A stretch of 64,000 nucleotides of DNA from Ponticoccus alexandrii. Its GTDB lineage: Bacteria; Pseudomonadota; Alphaproteobacteria; Rhodobacterales; Rhodobacteraceae. The position numbers and the translations under genes were made by a program. Below are positions 34,592-43,416 of this stretch, piece by piece. Every line of letters begins with the position of its first letter. The first letter of the stretch is position 1. The stretch is from positions 620,001 to 684,000 of the forward strand of contig NZ_CP047166.1 in the NCBI RefSeq assembly GCF_016806125.1. Direction: 5' to 3'. Under the pieces are notes generated by a model that was given only the letters and a program-made list of their open reading frames with translations, ran no database searches and was not told the origin of the DNA.

Positions 34592-35452
34592 ATGCCACAG
34601 ACCGCCTACCATCTGCATCTGCCCGAAGCCCACACGTCGCGCGTGGTTTTCGCCTCTCCGCACTCGGGCCGTGACTATCCTTGGACCTTCCTGCGCACAA
34701 CCGTTCTGGACGAGCACAGCATCCGCACCTCGGAAGATGCCTATGTGGACAGGCTGTTCGACTGCGCCCCGCACTTCGGGGCGCCCTTGCTGCGCGCGGG
34801 TGCGCCGCGTGCCTACGTCGACCTGAACCGCGCCGCGGACGAGCTGGACCCGGCGCTGATCGAGGGGCTGAAGCGCGGCGGCCACAACCCCCGGGTCGCC
34901 AGCGGGCTGGGCGTGGTGCCGCGCGTCGTGGCGAACGGGCGGGCGATTTATCGCGGCAAGCTGTCCCGGGTCGAGGCGGACAAGCGAATCGCCCGGATCT
35001 GGGCGCCTTACCACGAGCGACTGCACCTGCTGCTGCGACAGGCGCACGAGCGATTCGGCGAGGCGGTTCTGATCGACTGCCACTCGATGCCGCACGAGGC
35101 GCTGGACGGTGCCACCCGGGGCGGGGGTGCCCGGCCCGAGATCGTGATCGGCGACCGCTTCGGGGCCTCGGCCTCTCCCGGGATCGTCGCGCGGGTCGAG
35201 GCGGCCTTTGTCGAGGCGGGCTTCGTGGTGGCGCGCAACGTGCCCTTCGCGGGCGCCTATACGACCCAGCACTACGGGCGCCCTTCCCGTGGGCAGCATG
35301 CGGTGCAGGTGGAAATCGACCGCTCGCTTTACATGGATGAACAGCGCATCCGGCCGAACAAGGATTTCCACGCGATCCGGCGCGTGTTGCGCGGTGTCGT
35401 CTCGGACATCGCGGCGCTTGGCGCCGGAGAGCAGCGGATGGCGGCAGAGTAG
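34592..35452 (+). CDS. N-formylglutamate amidohydrolase family protein
   Basis: 286 residues. The family hydrolyses N-formyl-L-glutamate to glutamate and formate, the last step of one histidine degradation route. Motifs: FASPHSGRDYP near the N-terminus, EDAYVDRLFD, YVDLNRAADELDP and LIDCHSMPHEAL, where His and Asp/Glu are expected metal ligands. AAGGAG lies five bases before the ATG. No other hut gene is adjacent, so a generic N-formyl amino acid or cyclic peptide role remains possible. The 217 bases after it hold nothing recognised. Confidence 0.87.
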   Translation: MPQTAYHLHLPEAHTSRVVFASPHSGRDYPWTFLRTTVLDEHSIRTSEDAYVDRLFDCAPHFGAPLLRAGAPRAYVDLNRAADELDPALIEGLKRGGHNPRVASGLGVVPRVVANGRAIYRGKLSRVEADKRIARIWAPYHERLHLLLRQAHERFGEAVLIDCHSMPHEALDGATRGGGARPEIVIGDRFGASASPGIVARVEAAFVEAGFVVARNVPFAGAYTTQHYGRPSRGQHAVQVEIDRSLYMDEQRIRPNKDFHAIRRVLRGVVSDIAALGAGEQRMAAE

Positions 35453-35669
35453 CCGTCGCCGGGCGGCCTGGCTGAACGGGCGGTGCCTAGGCCTTCCCCG
35501 GATACAGATAGCAGAGGGTTGTCCGTTTGGGCCGTTGTGGGCTGTGACAGGGGCCGGGTGCTTGTCCCGGTGCCAAGCCCTCCTACAGGTGTCGCCCGGT
35601 GGCAAAGCGCTGCGCCAGCACCGTCCCGCCGCCAAAGCAGAGTTGAGCTCCGAAAATCCGCTTACTGTC

Positions 35670-36665
35670 TTACGGCATGCTGGGGAACAGCCGGTCCAGA
35701 GCGGCGTCGAGCGGTGCCGCGTCGTGCAGGCTCAGCCGGACCGGCAGGGCCAGCACCTTGCCCCGGAACTCTGGCGGCAGGCGGACCGCGTCCTTCTCTG
35801 TGGTGACAAGCTGCGCGCCCATGCGGGCGGCGTCGTGCTCCAGCCGCGCCAGAAGCGCGGGCGCCAGCCGCTGGTGGTCATCCAGCGAAACGGTCTGGCG
35901 CAGCTCGGCGCCCAGCCTGCGCAGGGTGGCGAAGAACTTCTCGGGGTGGCCGATCCCGGCGAAGGCCAGCGTCGGCAGGCCCTCCCAGTCCATGCCGGTC
36001 TGAAGCGGTTCAAGGTGGCCGGTCAGATGAGGCACCGGGATGCGCGCCCCCCATGTGGCGGCAAAGCGGTCCTGCGCGGCGGGGGCGCCGATGGACAACA
36101 GCAGGTCGGCGCGCGCCAGGCCGCGGTCCACCGGCTCGCGCAGCGGCCCGGCGGGCAGGCAGCGCCCGTTGCCGAACCCCGCCGCCGCATCGACCGTGAC
36201 CACCGTCAGGTCGCGGGGCAGGGCGGGGTTCTGCAAGCCGTCGTCCAGGAGGATGCAGTCGGCGCCCGCCGCCTCGGCCTCTGCCGCGCCTTTCGCGCGG
36301 TCCTTGGCCACCCATGTCGGCGTGAAGGCGGCCAGCAGCAGCGGCTCGTCCCCGGTTTCGTCGGCGCTGTGATCGGCCACGCGGACCGGGCCTTCCAGCC
36401 GGCCGCCGTACCCGCGCGAGACCACATGCGCCGTCACCCCGCGCGCCGCCAGCCGCTGCGCGAGGGCGATCACCGTGGGCGTCTTGCCGGTGCCGCCTGC
36501 GTTGACGTTGCCGACGCAGATCACCGGCACGCCGGGGCGGTAGCCGGGCGCACGGGCCACCCGCCGCGCGGTGGCGGCGGCGGTCAGGGTCCCCAGCGGG
36601 GCCAGCAGGCGGGCCTGCCAGGCGGGGTGGTCGGGGTCGGTGTTCCAGAAGGCGGGCGGGCGCAT
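35670..36665 (-). CDS. lpxK: Tetraacyldisaccharide 4'-kinase (lipid A synthesis)
   Basis: 331 residues. LpxK phosphorylates the 4' position of the lipid A disaccharide at the inner membrane. Walker [15 protein letters not shown] (51-64) and DDGLQN (141-146) are the kinase motifs; many LpxK have DDGxQH at the second place, and Asn is an observed alternative in alphaproteobacteria. It starts one base after the waaA-like stop, so both lipid A genes are coupled. First helix, if present, is weak. Confidence 0.92.
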   Translation of the reverse strand: MRPPAFWNTDPDHPAWQARLLAPLGTLTAAATARRVARAPGYRPGVPVICVGNVNAGGTGKTPTVIALAQRLAARGVTAHVVSRGYGGRLEGPVRVADHSADETGDEPLLLAAFTPTWVAKDRAKGAAEAEAAGADCILLDDGLQNPALPRDLTVVTVDAAAGFGNGRCLPAGPLREPVDRGLARADLLLSIGAPAAQDRFAATWGARIPVPHLTGHLEPLQTGMDWEGLPTLAFAGIGHPEKFFATLRRLGAELRQTVSLDDHQRLAPALLARLEHDAARMGAQLVTTEKDAVRLPPEFRGKVLALPVRLSLHDAAPLDAALDRLFPSMP

Positions 36666-36666
36666 G

Positions 36667-37893
36667 TCAGGCGGACCTCCGGGCGTCCAGCGCCTCTCCG
36701 GCCAGGGCCAGCACTTCGTCCACCAGCGCCGCCCGGGACGAGATCACGTCCCAGCCCGCGTGGGCCATGCTGGCCGCCTGATCCGGCGCCACGAGATGCG
36801 AGACCGCCGTACCCAGAGAGTCGGCGTCGCGTACGATGCGCGCCGCGCCCGCCTCGACCAGCAACGAATAGGCGTCGAGATATTTGCCCACGTTGGGGCC
36901 ATATAGGATCGCAGCGCCCAGCGAGGCGGCTTCGAAGGGGTCCTGTCCGCCGTAGCCCGGCGCCAGAGAACCGCCAAGGAAGGCCAGCGGCGCCAGCCTG
37001 TACCAGAGCCCAAGCTCGTCCGGCGAGGCGGCCAGCAGGATCTGCGTATATTCGTCGGGCAGGTCGCCGTTTTCCCAGTCGCAGACCCGCATCTGCGAGG
37101 CCCGCACGGCGCGGGAAATCAGCGCCTCGTCCCGCGGGCTGGCAGGCACGGCGATCAGCAGCAGCCGGTGCGCAAGGCGCACGGCGTGGCGGTGGGCAGC
37201 AAGAACGTCGCCGATCTCTTCCGCGCGCAGATGCGCGGCCAGCCAGACGGGGCGCCCGGTCAGGGTCGCGGCCAGTTCCTCGTGCAGGCGGTCCGGGCAG
37301 TCCAGCGGCGGCGCGGTGTCCAGCAGCGGGGCCGCGTCGTGCAGGATGGGGCCGGTGACCCCCATGCGGCGCAGCCGCCGCGAGGCGGCGTTGCCCTGCG
37401 TGAAGACATGGGAAAACAGCGACAGCGCGCCGCTGGCCGGATCGGGCAGCCAGCGCGGCGCCGCAGTGGGCCAGGCAGCGTCGGCAGCGTCCAGCCCGAT
37501 GATCGTGCAGCCCTGCCCCGCGGCCGCGTGCAGCAGGGCGGGCCGCAGCGACTGGCTGGCCCAGAGCAGCACGTCGGGCTTCACCTGGGTCACGAAGGTC
37601 TCGCAATCGGTCAGCTGTTCGCGGGGCAGCGCGACCTGCGTCGCCTCGGGTTGCGGGGGGATCTCGCCGCTCTGGACGACGGTGACCTCGGGTCGTTGCA
37701 GGCGCAGACGGGCGCAGAGGCTGGCAAGGGCGCGGCCCCGGCGGGCGCTGTCCGCATGGGCCCAGACCAGCGGGCCGGGCGGGCGGCGCAGCGGTTCGGG
37801 GGGCGCGGCGCTTGCGGCGCCGCCCCGGGCATAGGTCAGGTAGGCCGTGAGGCTGAGCGCGCGGCGCGAGGGAGAGGCGGCAGGGGGCTTCAA
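36667..37893 (-). CDS. waaA: Kdo transferase-like glycosyltransferase (WaaA/GT30 family)
   Basis: 408 residues, similar in layout to 3-deoxy-D-manno-octulosonic acid transferase, which adds Kdo to lipid A precursor. [17 protein letters not shown] (43-59) aligns with the canonical VWxHAxSVGE segment, but the catalytic Glu place holds Arg52. The C-terminal domain keeps [21 protein letters not shown], where GGS...GGxxxxEA is the family's nucleotide-sugar site. It is coupled to lpxK and preceded by DUF4170, the normal waaA position. Function is therefore likely by context but catalysis is questionable. Confidence 0.75.
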   Translation of the reverse strand: MKPPAASPSRRALSLTAYLTYARGGAASAAPPEPLRRPPGPLVWAHADSARRGRALASLCARLRLQRPEVTVVQSGEIPPQPEATQVALPREQLTDCETFVTQVKPDVLLWASQSLRPALLHAAAGQGCTIIGLDAADAAWPTAAPRWLPDPASGALSLFSHVFTQGNAASRRLRRMGVTGPILHDAAPLLDTAPPLDCPDRLHEELAATLTGRPVWLAAHLRAEEIGDVLAAHRHAVRLAHRLLLIAVPASPRDEALISRAVRASQMRVCDWENGDLPDEYTQILLAASPDELGLWYRLAPLAFLGGSLAPGYGGQDPFEAASLGAAILYGPNVGKYLDAYSLLVEAGAARIVRDADSLGTAVSHLVAPDQAASMAHAGWDVISSRAALVDEVLALAGEALDARRSA

Positions 37894-38058
37894 CGCGGGT
37901 CCTTGTCTGCCCGAAGGGTTCGGTCGGGCACAATGCCATGCCCGCGCGCCGGTGAAAAGGCCCGCCCAGGCGGGCGGGCACGGCTCCTGTGCCCGTCTAC
38001 GACCCGGCCTGTTGGACCGGGCGGGCAGGCTGGGCCGGTCCGCGTGCAGCGGGGCCTG

Positions 38059-38298
38059 TCAGCCCAGCTCCTCGGTCGAGGAGGTCTCTTGCTCTTCTTC
38101 CCTCAGGCGGTGCAGGTGAGCGATGAAATAGCGCATGTGGGCATTGTCCACGGTGCGCTGCGCCTCTGCCTTCCAGGCGTTGTAGGCACTGTCGTAATCC
38201 GGGAAGATGCCGACGATCTGAATGTCGTCCACATTGCGAAAGACCGATTTGGTCGGGTCGACGAGTTCGCCGCCAAAGACGAGGTGAAGACGTTGCAT
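38059..38298 (-). CDS. DUF4170 protein
   Basis: 79 residues, MQRLHLVFGGELVDPTKSVF at the start, then a DYDSAYNAWKAEAQRTVDNA core and an acidic tail. This matches DUF4170, a small alphaproteobacterial family of unknown function typically placed between an inositol-phosphatase-like gene and waaA/lpxK, as here. No signal or membrane segment. The context suggests a role tied to lipopolysaccharide synthesis. Confidence 0.85.
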   Translation of the reverse strand: MQRLHLVFGGELVDPTKSVFRNVDDIQIVGIFPDYDSAYNAWKAEAQRTVDNAHMRYFIAHLHRLREEEQETSSTEELG

Positions 38299-38424
38299 GA
38301 CAGACCGGCCCCCTTGCGCGTTGGTGTTGAGGGCGACCCTAGTCATCCCGCCCCGCCGGTCAAGGCTGGCGTCCCGCCATGCCTGCCAAAGCCTTGCCGG
38401 GTGCCGCCCGATCGGGCAGGCGCC

Positions 38425-39198
38425 TCAGAGCAGCCGGTCGAGCAGGTCGCCGTGCAGCGCCGCGTTCGCGGCCAGCACACCGTCGGTCTGTGGGTGCGCG
38501 TTGTTGAAGCGCAGCGGCGCGCCGCGCCGGTCGGTCACCTGCGCCCCGGCCTCTGACAGGATCAGCGCCCCGGCGGCGATGTCCCACTCCCAGGTCGGGC
38601 GCAGCGTCAGCATGGCGTCATAGCGCCCCTCGGCCACGAGGCTGAGCCGGTAGGCCAGCGAGGGCCGGTGCGCGCGGGTCATGCCGGGCACCCCGCCGGG
38701 CCAGTTCCCGGTGTCGAAGGTGGGTTTCTTGGCAAGGATCGTGCCGCCCTCGGCGCTGGCACGGCGGGTGACCGCGATGGGCGCGCCGTTCAGCCGGGCG
38801 CCCGCGCCTTCGGCGGCGGCGTAAAGCCGGTCGAGCAGCGGCAGATAGACCACGGCGGCGCGGATGCGGCCATGCTCGGCCACGGCGATGGAATGCGCCC
38901 AGGTCTTTTCGCCGTCGATGAAACTGCGGGTGCCGTCGATGGGGTCGACGATGAAGACTCGGTCCGCGCCCAGCCGGGCGGCACTGTCGGGGCTTTCCTC
39001 GCTGAGCCAGCCATAGTGGGGCCGGGCACCGCCCAGAACCCGGTGCAGCAGTGTGTTCACCGCCAGATCGGCATGGGTGACGGGACCTGCGCCCGCGTCC
39101 TTGTAGCGGATGTCCAGCGGTTCCGACAGGCAGGCGCGGGCGGTGTCCCCGGCCTGCCGCGCGGCGTCGATCAGAAGGGTGAGGTCACTCTCCGGCAA
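38425..39198 (-). CDS. Inositol monophosphatase-family phosphatase, CysQ-like
   Basis: 257 residues. Metal-binding motifs of the IMPase superfamily are present: Glu67/Glu68 in WLSEESPD, VDPIDGTRSF (84-93, Asp85 and Asp88) and EWDIAAGALILSEAGA in the second half. CysQ members hydrolyse 3'-phosphoadenosine 5'-phosphate; other members act on inositol or sugar phosphates. It overlaps the TldD/PmbA gene by 14 bases. The neighbouring lipid A genes make a sugar phosphate role conceivable. Confidence 0.87.
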   Translation of the reverse strand: MPESDLTLLIDAARQAGDTARACLSEPLDIRYKDAGAGPVTHADLAVNTLLHRVLGGARPHYGWLSEESPDSAARLGADRVFIVDPIDGTRSFIDGEKTWAHSIAVAEHGRIRAAVVYLPLLDRLYAAAEGAGARLNGAPIAVTRRASAEGGTILAKKPTFDTGNWPGGVPGMTRAHRPSLAYRLSLVAEGRYDAMLTLRPTWEWDIAAGALILSEAGAQVTDRRGAPLRFNNAHPQTDGVLAANAALHGDLLDRLL

Positions 39199-40531
39199 GC
39201 GTCAGCCCCTCGACGAGCAGCGAGGGCACGACACGGGTCAGCCAGGGCCGGGCGTCATTGGCGGGCACGATCGAGGCCAGCATCTGCCGCAGGTTGCCCG
39301 CGATGGTCACGCCGGACACCGGGTAGGCGGGCTGGCCGTTCTCGATCCAGACCCCCGCCGCCCCGCGCGAGTAGTCGCCGGTGTTGGGGTTGATGGTCGA
39401 GCCGATCATCGAGGTCACCAGCAGGCCGGTGCCCATCTGCGCCATCAGGGCTTCGCGGCTCTGGTCGCCCTGTGTCAGCGACAGGTTCCACGTCGAGGGC
39501 GAGACCCCGCCCGCCACCGAGCGTACCGCGTTGGCGGTGCTGTCCAGCCCAAGCTTGCGGGCATTGGCAAGGTCAAGGGTCCAGCCGGTCAGCACGCCGT
39601 TTTCGACCAGCGTGCGGGGCCGCGTCGCCAGCCCCTCGGCGTCGAAATGGCGCGAGGCGCTGCTGCGCCGCTTCCACGGGTCCTCGTGCAGGCTCAGGCT
39701 TGCGGGCAGAACCGGCTGCCCCAGCGCGTCGCGCAGCCACGACGCGCCCCGGGCGATCTGCGCGCCGTTGATGGCGGCGACAAGGTGGCCGATCAGCGAG
39801 GAAGAGATGCGCTCGTCGAAGAGCACCGGGTAGGCGCCGGTCTTCGGCTTGCGCGGGCTCAGGCGTTCGACCGCGCGGCTGGCGGCGGTGGTGCCGATTT
39901 CTTCGGGGCTGCGCAGGTCGGACTGGAAAACCCGCGCATCGCCGTCGTAGTCGCGCTCCATTCCCGTGCCCTCACCGGCGATGGCCACGCAGGAGGTATA
40001 GCGCGAGGACCGCCGGTAGTGCCCGGCAAAGCCGTTGGTGGCGGCCAGCGCGATCTCTTGCGCGCTGTATCCGGCGGTGGCGGATTGTACCTGCGTCACG
40101 CCTGCGTTGGCCAGCGCGGCGGCCTCGGCCCGGCGGGCGTCGTCCTGAAGCGCGGCGGGATCGGGTTCGGGGGCCGGGTCGTGCAGCTCCAGCTCGCTTG
40201 CGTCGCGGGTCCGGGCCAGTTGCGAAGGATCGGCGAGGCCGAGATAGGGGTCTTCGGGTGCCTCGCGGGCCATGGCGACGGCGCGTTCGGCCATGGCCGC
40301 CAGCGTCTCGGGGCGCGCGTCCGAAGACGAGACCACGGCGGCGCGCTTGCCCAGAAGCACGCGCAGGCCGATGTCGGTGCCCTCGGCGCGCTCTGCCTGC
40401 TCCAGTGTGCCGCCGCGCACGTCGATGGACAGCGCCGTGCCCGACAGCGCGATGGCATCGGCAGCGTCTGCCCCGGCCCGGCGGGCGGCGTCGATCAACT
40501 GTTCGGCAAGCGAAAGGGGCATCTGCGGCAT
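39185..40531 (-). CDS. TldD/PmbA family metalloprotease homologue (PmbA-like)
   Basis: 448 residues. Typical PmbA features: an N-terminal domain with DIGLRVLLGKRAAVVSSSD, a central YSAQEIALAATNGFAG, and a C-terminal half with GVSPSTWNLSLTQGD and a Gly-rich NTGDYSRGAAGVWIENG. It lacks the HExxxH of TldD, consistent with PmbA, its partner. The pair matures microcins and degrades CcdA in enterobacteria; here the role is unknown. Start at MPQMPLSL; a Met three residues later is possible. Confidence 0.88.
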   Translation of the reverse strand: MPQMPLSLAEQLIDAARRAGADAADAIALSGTALSIDVRGGTLEQAERAEGTDIGLRVLLGKRAAVVSSSDARPETLAAMAERAVAMAREAPEDPYLGLADPSQLARTRDASELELHDPAPEPDPAALQDDARRAEAAALANAGVTQVQSATAGYSAQEIALAATNGFAGHYRRSSRYTSCVAIAGEGTGMERDYDGDARVFQSDLRSPEEIGTTAASRAVERLSPRKPKTGAYPVLFDERISSSLIGHLVAAINGAQIARGASWLRDALGQPVLPASLSLHEDPWKRRSSASRHFDAEGLATRPRTLVENGVLTGWTLDLANARKLGLDSTANAVRSVAGGVSPSTWNLSLTQGDQSREALMAQMGTGLLVTSMIGSTINPNTGDYSRGAAGVWIENGQPAYPVSGVTIAGNLRQMLASIVPANDARPWLTRVVPSLLVEGLTLAGE

Positions 40532-40605
40532 GGGGAACCTCGGGCTTGGGACTGCTCCCGAGGTAGGCCGGTCGCGACCGGGACGCAAGGGCAGCGGCGG
40601 GGCGA

Positions 40606-40651
40606 CGGTTTCTTGCACAGAAACCGGCCCGAATTCTTTGCAAGAATTCGG
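40606..40651 (-). repeat. Twin-hairpin element after the DUF2233 gene
   Basis: CGGTTTCT-tgcac-AGAAACCG (40606-40626) and CCGAATTCTT-tgc-AAGAATTCGG (40629-40651) are two adjacent perfect inverted repeats, five bases past the DUF2233 stop. A near-identical pair sits at 57032-57077, again just after a stop. Likely a transcript 3' end. Confidence 0.7.
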
Positions 40652-40656
40652 CTGCC

Positions 40657-41415
40657 TCAGCCGGCGGGGGCGGTGACGGCGACGATCGGGCCCATGCGGC
40701 GCCCGAGGTCGGAGCGGTTCAGCTGCGGCGCGTGCAGCCGCGAGACATTGCCGTCCAGAAACAGCGCGTTCGGCAGCTTCAGCCCGTCGCGGAACAGCCG
40801 GGCGAATTCGTGGAAGGTGACGGTGTTGCGCGAGATGGCGAAGACCACGCGGCGGCCGTCGACCGAGGTGCCGACGCCGTTGCGGATATAGCGCGAGGTA
40901 CTGTCGGGCAGAAAGCGCGGGTGCAATTCGTTGTCGATCACCAGCATCGGGCCGGATTGCGTGGCGTGGCGGCAGTGCGGGCGGCGGGTGAGAAAATCCC
41001 GCGTCTCGATCACATCGGTGCGGGTGTCGCGGATGCACAGGATGCCGTTCGGCAAGAGGCCGAAGTTGCCCGGTCCGGGGTCCGGCACGACGCGCATCGC
41101 CTCCGCCCCGTCCTCGACGTAATACCCGACCGGCGCGCGGTCGCTGTGGTACATGCCCGCGTTCATCGCAAAGACGAGATCCTGGCCCTTGGCCTTCAGC
41201 GCGGTTTCGAGCCGGTTGAACTGTCCCCATGGCGCGCCCTCGGGGTCGTCGAGGAACAGCCTCAGGCGCTCTTGTTTCGCGTCGACCTCGCAAACCGTGT
41301 AGCGGCTGTCCTCGAAGGACACGTTCCGGCAGTCCACGGCTTCGGCGCGGACGGGCAGAAGCGCCCACAGAAGCGCGGCGAGCAGGGCGCCCGGTCGAAC
41401 GGCGACGGCGGCCAT
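40657..41415 (-). CDS. Secreted phosphodiester glycosidase family protein (DUF2233, NAGPA-like)
   Basis: 252 residues with a signal peptide (about 1-25, ending RAEA). The core matches DUF2233 (phosphodiester glycosidase, NAGPA fold): FAMNAGMYHSDRAPVGYYVEDG, SGPMLVIDNELHP, RNGVGTSVDGRRVVFAIS and LFLDGNVSRLH. Animal NAGPA uncovers mannose-6-phosphate; bacterial relatives act on N-acetylglucosamine phosphodiesters, possibly of cell wall polymers. It begins four bases after the rbfA stop. The twin-hairpin element follows the stop. Confidence 0.85.
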   Translation of the reverse strand: MAAVAVRPGALLAALLWALLPVRAEAVDCRNVSFEDSRYTVCEVDAKQERLRLFLDDPEGAPWGQFNRLETALKAKGQDLVFAMNAGMYHSDRAPVGYYVEDGAEAMRVVPDPGPGNFGLLPNGILCIRDTRTDVIETRDFLTRRPHCRHATQSGPMLVIDNELHPRFLPDSTSRYIRNGVGTSVDGRRVVFAISRNTVTFHEFARLFRDGLKLPNALFLDGNVSRLHAPQLNRSDLGRRMGPIVAVTAPAG

Positions 41416-41419
41416 GCGC

Positions 41420-41815
41420 TCAGTTCTCCAGATCCCGCCGCACGGCGTCATCGGCGAAGATGCGGCGGGTGTCTTCGAGCCGGTCGAAGGTTTCGTCCAG
41501 GCGAAAGCGCAGCTCTGGCGCATGCTTCAGGTCGAGGCCCTTTGCAAGAAGGCGCCGTAGTTCGCCGCGGTTGCGGTGCAGCAGGTCGAACATCTCCTGC
41601 TGGTTCTCGCCGCCAAGCGGTACCACGTAGGCCGTGGCGATTCGCAGGTCGGGCGAGACGCGCACCTCGCCCACTGTGATGGGGATGCGGTTCAGGTCCG
41701 GATCGTGCACATCGCCGCGCGAGAGCACTTCGGACAGACGGCGGCGGATCACCTCGCCGACGCGGAGTTGCCGTTGGCTGGGGCCGGAGCCCTCGGAGGA
41801 TCGGTTGCGTGCCAT
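41420..41815 (-). CDS. rbfA: Ribosome-binding factor A
   Basis: 131 residues, KH-like fold protein needed for 30S maturation near the 5' end of 16S rRNA. Family features are [17 protein letters not shown], the long [20 protein letters not shown] and [15 protein letters not shown]. Start at MARNRSS; upstream frame is open by 12 codons but unsupported. It is divergent from dapB with 108 bases between. The usual neighbours infB and truB are absent, and a glycosidase-like gene follows four bases later. Confidence 0.93.
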   Translation of the reverse strand: MARNRSSEGSGPSQRQLRVGEVIRRRLSEVLSRGDVHDPDLNRIPITVGEVRVSPDLRIATAYVVPLGGENQQEMFDLLHRNRGELRRLLAKGLDLKHAPELRFRLDETFDRLEDTRRIFADDAVRRDLEN

Positions 41816-41923
41816 GGGGCAAGACTTAGCCCTCGAACCGGGTTTTGCCAAGCGGGCTGCGGCGGGTTATTGAGGCCCCGGACGCGGCACGGGGGTGCCG
41901 TCGGGAAAACTGGAGAGAAGCGG

Positions 41924-42736
41924 ATGGCCGAAAGCGTGGGCGTGGTTGTGACCGGAGTGTCGGGCCGGATGGGGCAGATGCTCGTGCGGGAGATCGCGGC
42001 GCATGACCGGCTGCATCTTGCCGGTGCGCTGGAGCGCGCGGGCCATGACTGGATCGGGCGCGATCTGGGCGAGGCCATGGGCGGTGCGGCGCTTGGCGTG
42101 GCGGTCTCGGACGATCCGCTGGAGGCCTTCGCCCGCGCGCAGGCGGTCATCGACTTTACCGCGCCCGCCGCGACGGTGGCTTTCGCCGAACTGGCCGCGC
42201 AGGCGCGGGCGGTGCATGTGATCGGCACCACCGGGCTGGCCCCGGAGGATCTGGAGAAGATCAGGGCGGCAGCGCGCCACGCGGTCGTGGTGCGGGCGGG
42301 CAACATGAGTCTTGGCGTGAACCTTCTGACCAAGGTGACCGAGCAGGTGGCGAAGGCGCTGGACCTGGACTGGGACATCGAGATCGTCGAGGCGCATCAC
42401 AACCGCAAGGTCGACGCGCCCTCGGGCACCGCCCTGATGCTGGGCGAGGCGGCGGCGGCGGGCCGTGGCGTTGCGCTTGACGCGGTGTCCGACCGGGGCC
42501 GCGACGGGATCACCGGCGCGCGCGAGCCGGGCGCGATCGGGTTCCACGCGATCCGGGGCGGCGATATCGTCGGCGAGCACGAGGTGATCTTTGCCACCGC
42601 CGGAGAGCGCATCACGCTGAAACATATCGCCAGCGACCGGTCGCTCTTTGCGCGGGGTGCCCTGAAGGCGGCGCTTTGGGGGCAGGACAAGGCGCCGGGG
42701 GAATACGACATGCTGGATGTCCTTGGCCTGAGCTGA
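41924..42736 (+). CDS. dapB: 4-hydroxy-tetrahydrodipicolinate reductase
   Basis: 270 residues, usual family length. It reduces the DapA product with NAD(P)H in lysine and diaminopimelate synthesis. The dinucleotide motif is [13 protein letters not shown] (7-19), followed by IGTTG, and [16 protein letters not shown] carries the catalytic His-His and Lys. GGAGAG lies eight bases before the ATG. The stop is followed at once by a 7-bp GGCCCG-type hairpin. dapA lies 11 kb away on the other strand. Confidence 0.96.
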   Translation: MAESVGVVVTGVSGRMGQMLVREIAAHDRLHLAGALERAGHDWIGRDLGEAMGGAALGVAVSDDPLEAFARAQAVIDFTAPAATVAFAELAAQARAVHVIGTTGLAPEDLEKIRAAARHAVVVRAGNMSLGVNLLTKVTEQVAKALDLDWDIEIVEAHHNRKVDAPSGTALMLGEAAAAGRGVALDAVSDRGRDGITGAREPGAIGFHAIRGGDIVGEHEVIFATAGERITLKHIASDRSLFARGALKAALWGQDKAPGEYDMLDVLGLS

Positions 42737-43134
42737 GGCCCGTGCCGATATCCGGGCCTGCGGCTGGGACTGTTGCCTTCGGCAAGGCGCCCACCCACCG
42801 GCCCGGTTTGGGTCTGTTTGAAAAACCGGCGCGGATGGCCAGGGCGTTCAAGCTCTGGCTCACCAGGGCAAAAGCCCCGGACCGCCCATCGCTGACCCCT
42901 TGTCTGACAGACCGCCACCGGGAGACCCGTCCGGATGCGGGCAGGCGACGGCGGCTCCGGGGCAAATGCCGGGGACCGGTGTTGCCCTCTGTCGGAGCTG
43001 TAAGCGTGAGGGGCGGGCGCCCGGGGTCGGCGTGGCGGTCCGTCCGGGGCGGAGGCCGGGCTTGGCCCGGGTGCGGACAGGGGGCGCCGGTCAGGAATGG
43101 CACCGGCGGGGCCTGCGGGTCCGCGCCGCTGCGG
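42737..43134. other. Long gap after dapB, no gene supported
   Basis: 398 bases between convergent dapB and the DUF1674 gene. It starts with a hairpin (AGGCCCG at 42736-42742 with CGGGCCT at 42753-42759) that may end dapB transcription. The open frames across it are Arg/Pro/Gly-rich and lack ribosome binding sites. I see no RNA gene or repeat family. Confidence 0.5.
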
Positions 43135-43338
43135 TCAGAAGTCGATGGCGAGGCCCTTTTTCTCCCAGTCGCCGTAGCGGGCAGGATCGAGGCCGTCGCG
43201 GCCTCCGAGTTCGGTGGGGGCCGGGTTCGCGCGGGCCTCGGCCTCGGCCTTTGCGCGGCGTTCCTCAGCCTCGGCCAGGGCGCGGAGGGCGGCGGGGGGC
43301 AGGTCGCGGGGCTGTTCGGGCTTCGGCGTATCGGACAT
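43135..43338 (-). CDS. DUF1674 protein, SDHAF4-like succinate dehydrogenase assembly factor
   Basis: 67 residues. The first two-thirds is a charged, Ala/Glu-rich helix; the C-terminus GLDPARYGDWEKKGLAIDF is the DUF1674 signature. The eukaryotic member SDHAF4 helps the flavinated SdhA join the complex, so a role in succinate dehydrogenase maturation is likely. No sdh gene is nearby. It is divergent from the rsmB-like gene, with 78 bases between. Confidence 0.87.
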   Translation of the reverse strand: MSDTPKPEQPRDLPPAALRALAEAEERRAKAEAEARANPAPTELGGRDGLDPARYGDWEKKGLAIDF

Positions 43339-43416
43339 CGGGCTTTCCTCGGCTGGTGCCCCTTGATATACGCGCCGACTGTTGCGGGGCAAGGTGTCCC
43401 GCCCCCCGGAGATGCC

